Positions 62,359 through 64,000 of a DNA stretch of 64,000 nucleotides are shown here, one piece after another. The notes under the pieces are model-generated. The model was not told where the DNA came from, ran no database searches, and saw only the letters and a list, made by a program, of their open reading frames with translations. Position 1 is the stretch's first letter, and every line of letters starts with the position of its first letter. The translations under genes and the position numbers were made by a program. This DNA is from Planococcus sp. CP5-4_YE (GTDB taxonomy: Bacteria; Bacillota; Bacilli; Bacillales_A; Planococcaceae): the NCBI RefSeq assembly GCF_019042655.1, contig NZ_JAHPZO010000002.1:186001-250000 (forward strand). The letters are read 5' to 3'.

Positions 62359-63300
62359 TCAAAAGCGCATTTCTTCGATGACCAAAAGTTCCGGGAAATC
62401 CGCTTCAATATGGTCCTGCAACTCGTACTCTTCCAGCAAATCATAAAAGCCTTCATCGTCCAGTTTTAGAAAACGCGGGGAATCCGGTTCATCGTAATGA
62501 TAGAACTCCACAATGTATTTTTTACGGCTATTCCGGGAAATGCTATAAACTTTAAAGCTTTCGTATTCCACTGCCTGGCCAATCTGTTGAAACGCCAGAA
62601 TTGTCTCCGGGTCCATCTTTTCCAGATGCATATAGAGAAAAGCTTCTGAGCGTGGCTGTTCTGCAGAAATCGCCGCCATCTTATCGCTATGCCGATTGAT
62701 GAACCGCTCCGACAACGCCTGATGGAACGACAGCGTTTCCCATTCCACTTGGCCTTTGTGCTTTTCGATAAACCGTTCCGTCAATTTTTGCCGACGCGTC
62801 ACAGCGAGCCAGTCGACTTTATCGGCATGGCGGCCGATCAAGGTCATCGGCAATGCTTGCTGTTCGCTGAGTATCTGCCAATCGATTCGGTCATGATGTT
62901 TCTCGATAAACATCGGCGATAAGCGTTTGGCCGATACGAGCTTCCAATATTGCTGTTCGTCAAAAGGCTGGTTATGCGCTTCCAAAGTTTTTAACTGCTT
63001 CGGAGATAGCTGGCCTTCTTCAGGCTGCCATTTCTCAGGCACTGAAAACTCCTCCAGAAAACGCTCTGATAATTGCTGGTGGCGGAGGATTTCATCCCAG
63101 TAAAGAAAGCCGCTGTATTGGCGGATAAAACCTTCGGACAGTGGTTGATGCTTGGAAACCAGCTGCCAATGAATATTGCGCGCATTATCAGCGAGAAATC
63201 TTTCCGACAGCTGTTCTTCTTCACTGATTTTCTTCCATGCGACCGAACGCTTGCTGTTTATTCCTTTTTCTTCCATCAATTGTTCAAGGGTGTCAAACAT
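62359..63300 (-). CDS. Protein of about eight Trp-initiated 23-residue repeats
   Basis: A 313-residue protein. From about residue 22 to 209 it consists of tandem units beginning at Trp 22, 45, 68, 91, 119, 141, 164 and 187, mostly 22-23 residues long, with the pattern W-x-x-(L/V/I)-S-x-x-Q-x-L-(S/T/P)-E-x-F-(I/L)-x-x-H-x-D-x-(V/I). Examples are WQLVSKHQPLSEGFI and WETLSFHQALSERFI. Each unit looks like two short helices, so a solenoid is likely. The last 100 residues are a separate alpha/beta part. Start ATG 63300. Function unknown. Confidence 0.8.
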   Translation of the reverse strand: MFDTLEQLMEEKGINSKRSVAWKKISEEEQLSERFLADNARNIHWQLVSKHQPLSEGFIRQYSGFLYWDEILRHQQLSERFLEEFSVPEKWQPEEGQLSPKQLKTLEAHNQPFDEQQYWKLVSAKRLSPMFIEKHHDRIDWQILSEQQALPMTLIGRHADKVDWLAVTRRQKLTERFIEKHKGQVEWETLSFHQALSERFINRHSDKMAAISAEQPRSEAFLYMHLEKMDPETILAFQQIGQAVEYESFKVYSISRNSRKKYIVEFYHYDEPDSPRFLKLDDEGFYDLLEEYELQDHIEADFPELLVIEEMRF

Positions 63301-63358
63301 GAAAACCACTCTTTCCTAAAAAGTATTATGTACCATACTACCACGCTTGCACGCATAG

Positions 63359-63400
63359 TGAAAAAAGCCCGCCCACCGGATTATCCGGTGCACGGGCTGG
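63359..63400 (-). terminator. Intrinsic terminator after the small gene at 63415
   Basis: AGCCCG..CACCGGAT / ATCCGGTG..CGGGCT stem and six T on the minus strand. Confidence 0.8.
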
Positions 63401-63414
63401 TTTTAGCGATTGCC

Positions 63415-63558
63415 TTATTTTTGCTGGTTCTGTGTATCGGTCATTTGGTTCTGTTCGTCGAGGTTTCTGGCACTATCCTTAAAAGCCTGTTGTTCTTCAC
63501 GCAACTCTTGCTCGCGGCGCTCTTCTTCCAGTCTTTCTTTGTTTTTGTCTCTTGCCAT
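63415..63558 (-). CDS. Small charged protein, SigB-promoted
   Basis: A 47-residue protein starting MARDKNKERLEEERREQELR and ending DTQNQQK. It is made of charged residues and Gln, with a predicted helix over the first 30 residues and no membrane segment. AAGGAGG lies 10 bases before the ATG, a strong site. A SigB-type promoter lies at 63589-63613, which suggests a stress gene. No family is recognised. Confidence 0.7.
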   Translation of the reverse strand: MARDKNKERLEEERREQELREEQQAFKDSARNLDEQNQMTDTQNQQK

Positions 63559-63588
63559 GTAGATCCCTCCTTATGTCTTACCCCTCGT

Positions 63589-63613
63589 ATTCCCGTTCTT
63601 CAAAAGCTCAAAC
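63589..63613 (-). promoter_or_regulatory. SigB-type promoter of the small gene at 63415
   Basis: On the minus strand GTTTGA (63608-63613), a 13-base spacer and GGGAAT (63589-63594); each hexamer is one base off the consensus. Confidence 0.5.
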
Positions 63614-63684
63614 AGGAAATCTGCTTGCCGAAAGGCGGCCGGGCGGAGCGTATACTGAAACTAAAATACGGAAGGATGATGGCT

Positions 63685-64000
63685 ATGGCAAATACCATCC
63701 ACTGGGCTTACGCCGAACAATATAACTTTCGGCTCGTTCTTGTCAAAAGCGATAAGAGCCTTTGTTATGTTGGTTCGCCAGGCGAAGGCCTTGTTGAAAT
63801 GCAGCAGCATTGCGCCAAACAATTTCCAAGCGCTGATTTCGTCCAAGACCTGCAAGCATTGAGGGAATATCAATATGCGATCGAAGCTTGGCTTGCAGGT
63901 TCACGTGAAGCATCTTCACTGCCACTTGATGTGGCAGGCACTGAATTTCAACGCTCTATCTGGCAAGCCTTGCAGGAAATCCCTTACGGACAAACCATTT
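63685..64000 (+). CDS. Methylated-DNA-protein-cysteine methyltransferase, N-terminal part (truncated by window edge)
   Basis: About 105 residues of an Ogt/AdaB-type DNA-repair alkyltransferase. The first 80 residues form the variable N-terminal ribonuclease-H-like domain, and LDVAGTEFQRSIWQALQEIP leads into YGQTI, the DNA-binding part. The PCHR active-site motif would lie just beyond base 64000. It transfers methyl groups from O6-methylguanine to its own cysteine. ATG 63685 is preferred over 63679 because GGAAGG at 63670-63675 is too near the latter. Confidence 0.9.
   Translation, partial: MANTIHWAYAEQYNFRLVLVKSDKSLCYVGSPGEGLVEMQQHCAKQFPSADFVQDLQALREYQYAIEAWLAGSREASSLPLDVAGTEFQRSIWQALQEIPYGQTI

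Overview
The window looks like a chromosomal segment of a low-to-moderate GC Firmicute of the Planococcaceae (Planococcus/Planomicrobium type). The evidence is Bacillus-like genes and gene orders (glgBCDAP, xpt-pbuX behind a guanine riboswitch, sbcDC, ypsA, ytoQ, yflT, ykvI/ykvR homologues), strong AGGAGG ribosome binding sites with many TTG/GTG starts, sigma-A promoters, SigB-type promoters and LexA-type boxes. No rRNA, tRNA, CRISPR array, prophage or intact insertion sequence is visible. About 63 genes are called. The first (an acyl-CoA/acetate CoA-transferase family protein) and the last (O6-alkylguanine-DNA alkyltransferase) are cut by the window edges.

Layout. 1-6 kb: DNA-repair nuclease SbcCD, divergent from a WYL-like mini-protein, with LexA-like boxes at both promoters, then ytoQ. 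6-7 kb: gene-free DNA with a 247-bp tandem duplication and dispersed-repeat sequence. 7-9.7 kb: an operon of a cory-CC-star protein, an ArsA/Get3-type ATPase and a medium-chain oxidoreductase. 9.8-11.6 kb: CstA. 11.6-17.1 kb: a five-gene minus-strand operon (SDR, acyl-CoA dehydrogenase, quinone-reductase-like enzyme, MBL hydrolase, PanE-like reductase) headed by a TetR-type palindrome, which suggests fatty or branched acid degradation. 17-27 kb: threonine dehydratase, YpsA, betaine transporter, glutamate dehydrogenase, a SigB-promoted small catalase, several unrecognised small proteins, an ATP-grasp ligase and a thioesterase.

27-37 kb: a candidate SigB-driven non-coding RNA upstream of oligoendopeptidase F, a nucleobase permease, an LLM oxidoreductase, a YhfI-like hydrolase, SigB-promoted yflT, ykvI, ykvR, a DUF3006 protein paired with a lipoprotein that fuses a ComEC-like MBL domain to a ComEA-like helix-hairpin-helix, and an SDR with an altered catalytic tetrad. 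37-45 kb: the glycogen operon glgBCDAP. 45-54 kb: a SCO1-like lipoprotein, a 6-phosphogluconolactonase-like protein, shikimate kinase, a large membrane protein, a proline dehydrogenase behind an S-box-like leader, an MhqO-type dioxygenase, an M50-like membrane protein without the metal motif, and a carboxylesterase. 54-64 kb: pbuX/xpt with riboswitch, a palindrome-rich repeat, a thioesterase, a second proline dehydrogenase, TspO, a DUF4139 protein, formate-THF ligase, and a protein made of about eight Trp-initiated 23-residue repeats.

The most interesting items are the SigB-promoted structured transcript at about 26.84-27.26 kb, the S-box-like leader before a proline dehydrogenase, the paired LexA-like boxes at sbcDC/WYL, the reciprocal Asn/Lys exchange in the SDR active site, the ArsA/cory-CC-star operon, and the Trp-repeat protein. 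All calls come from reading the sequence; no database search was run.
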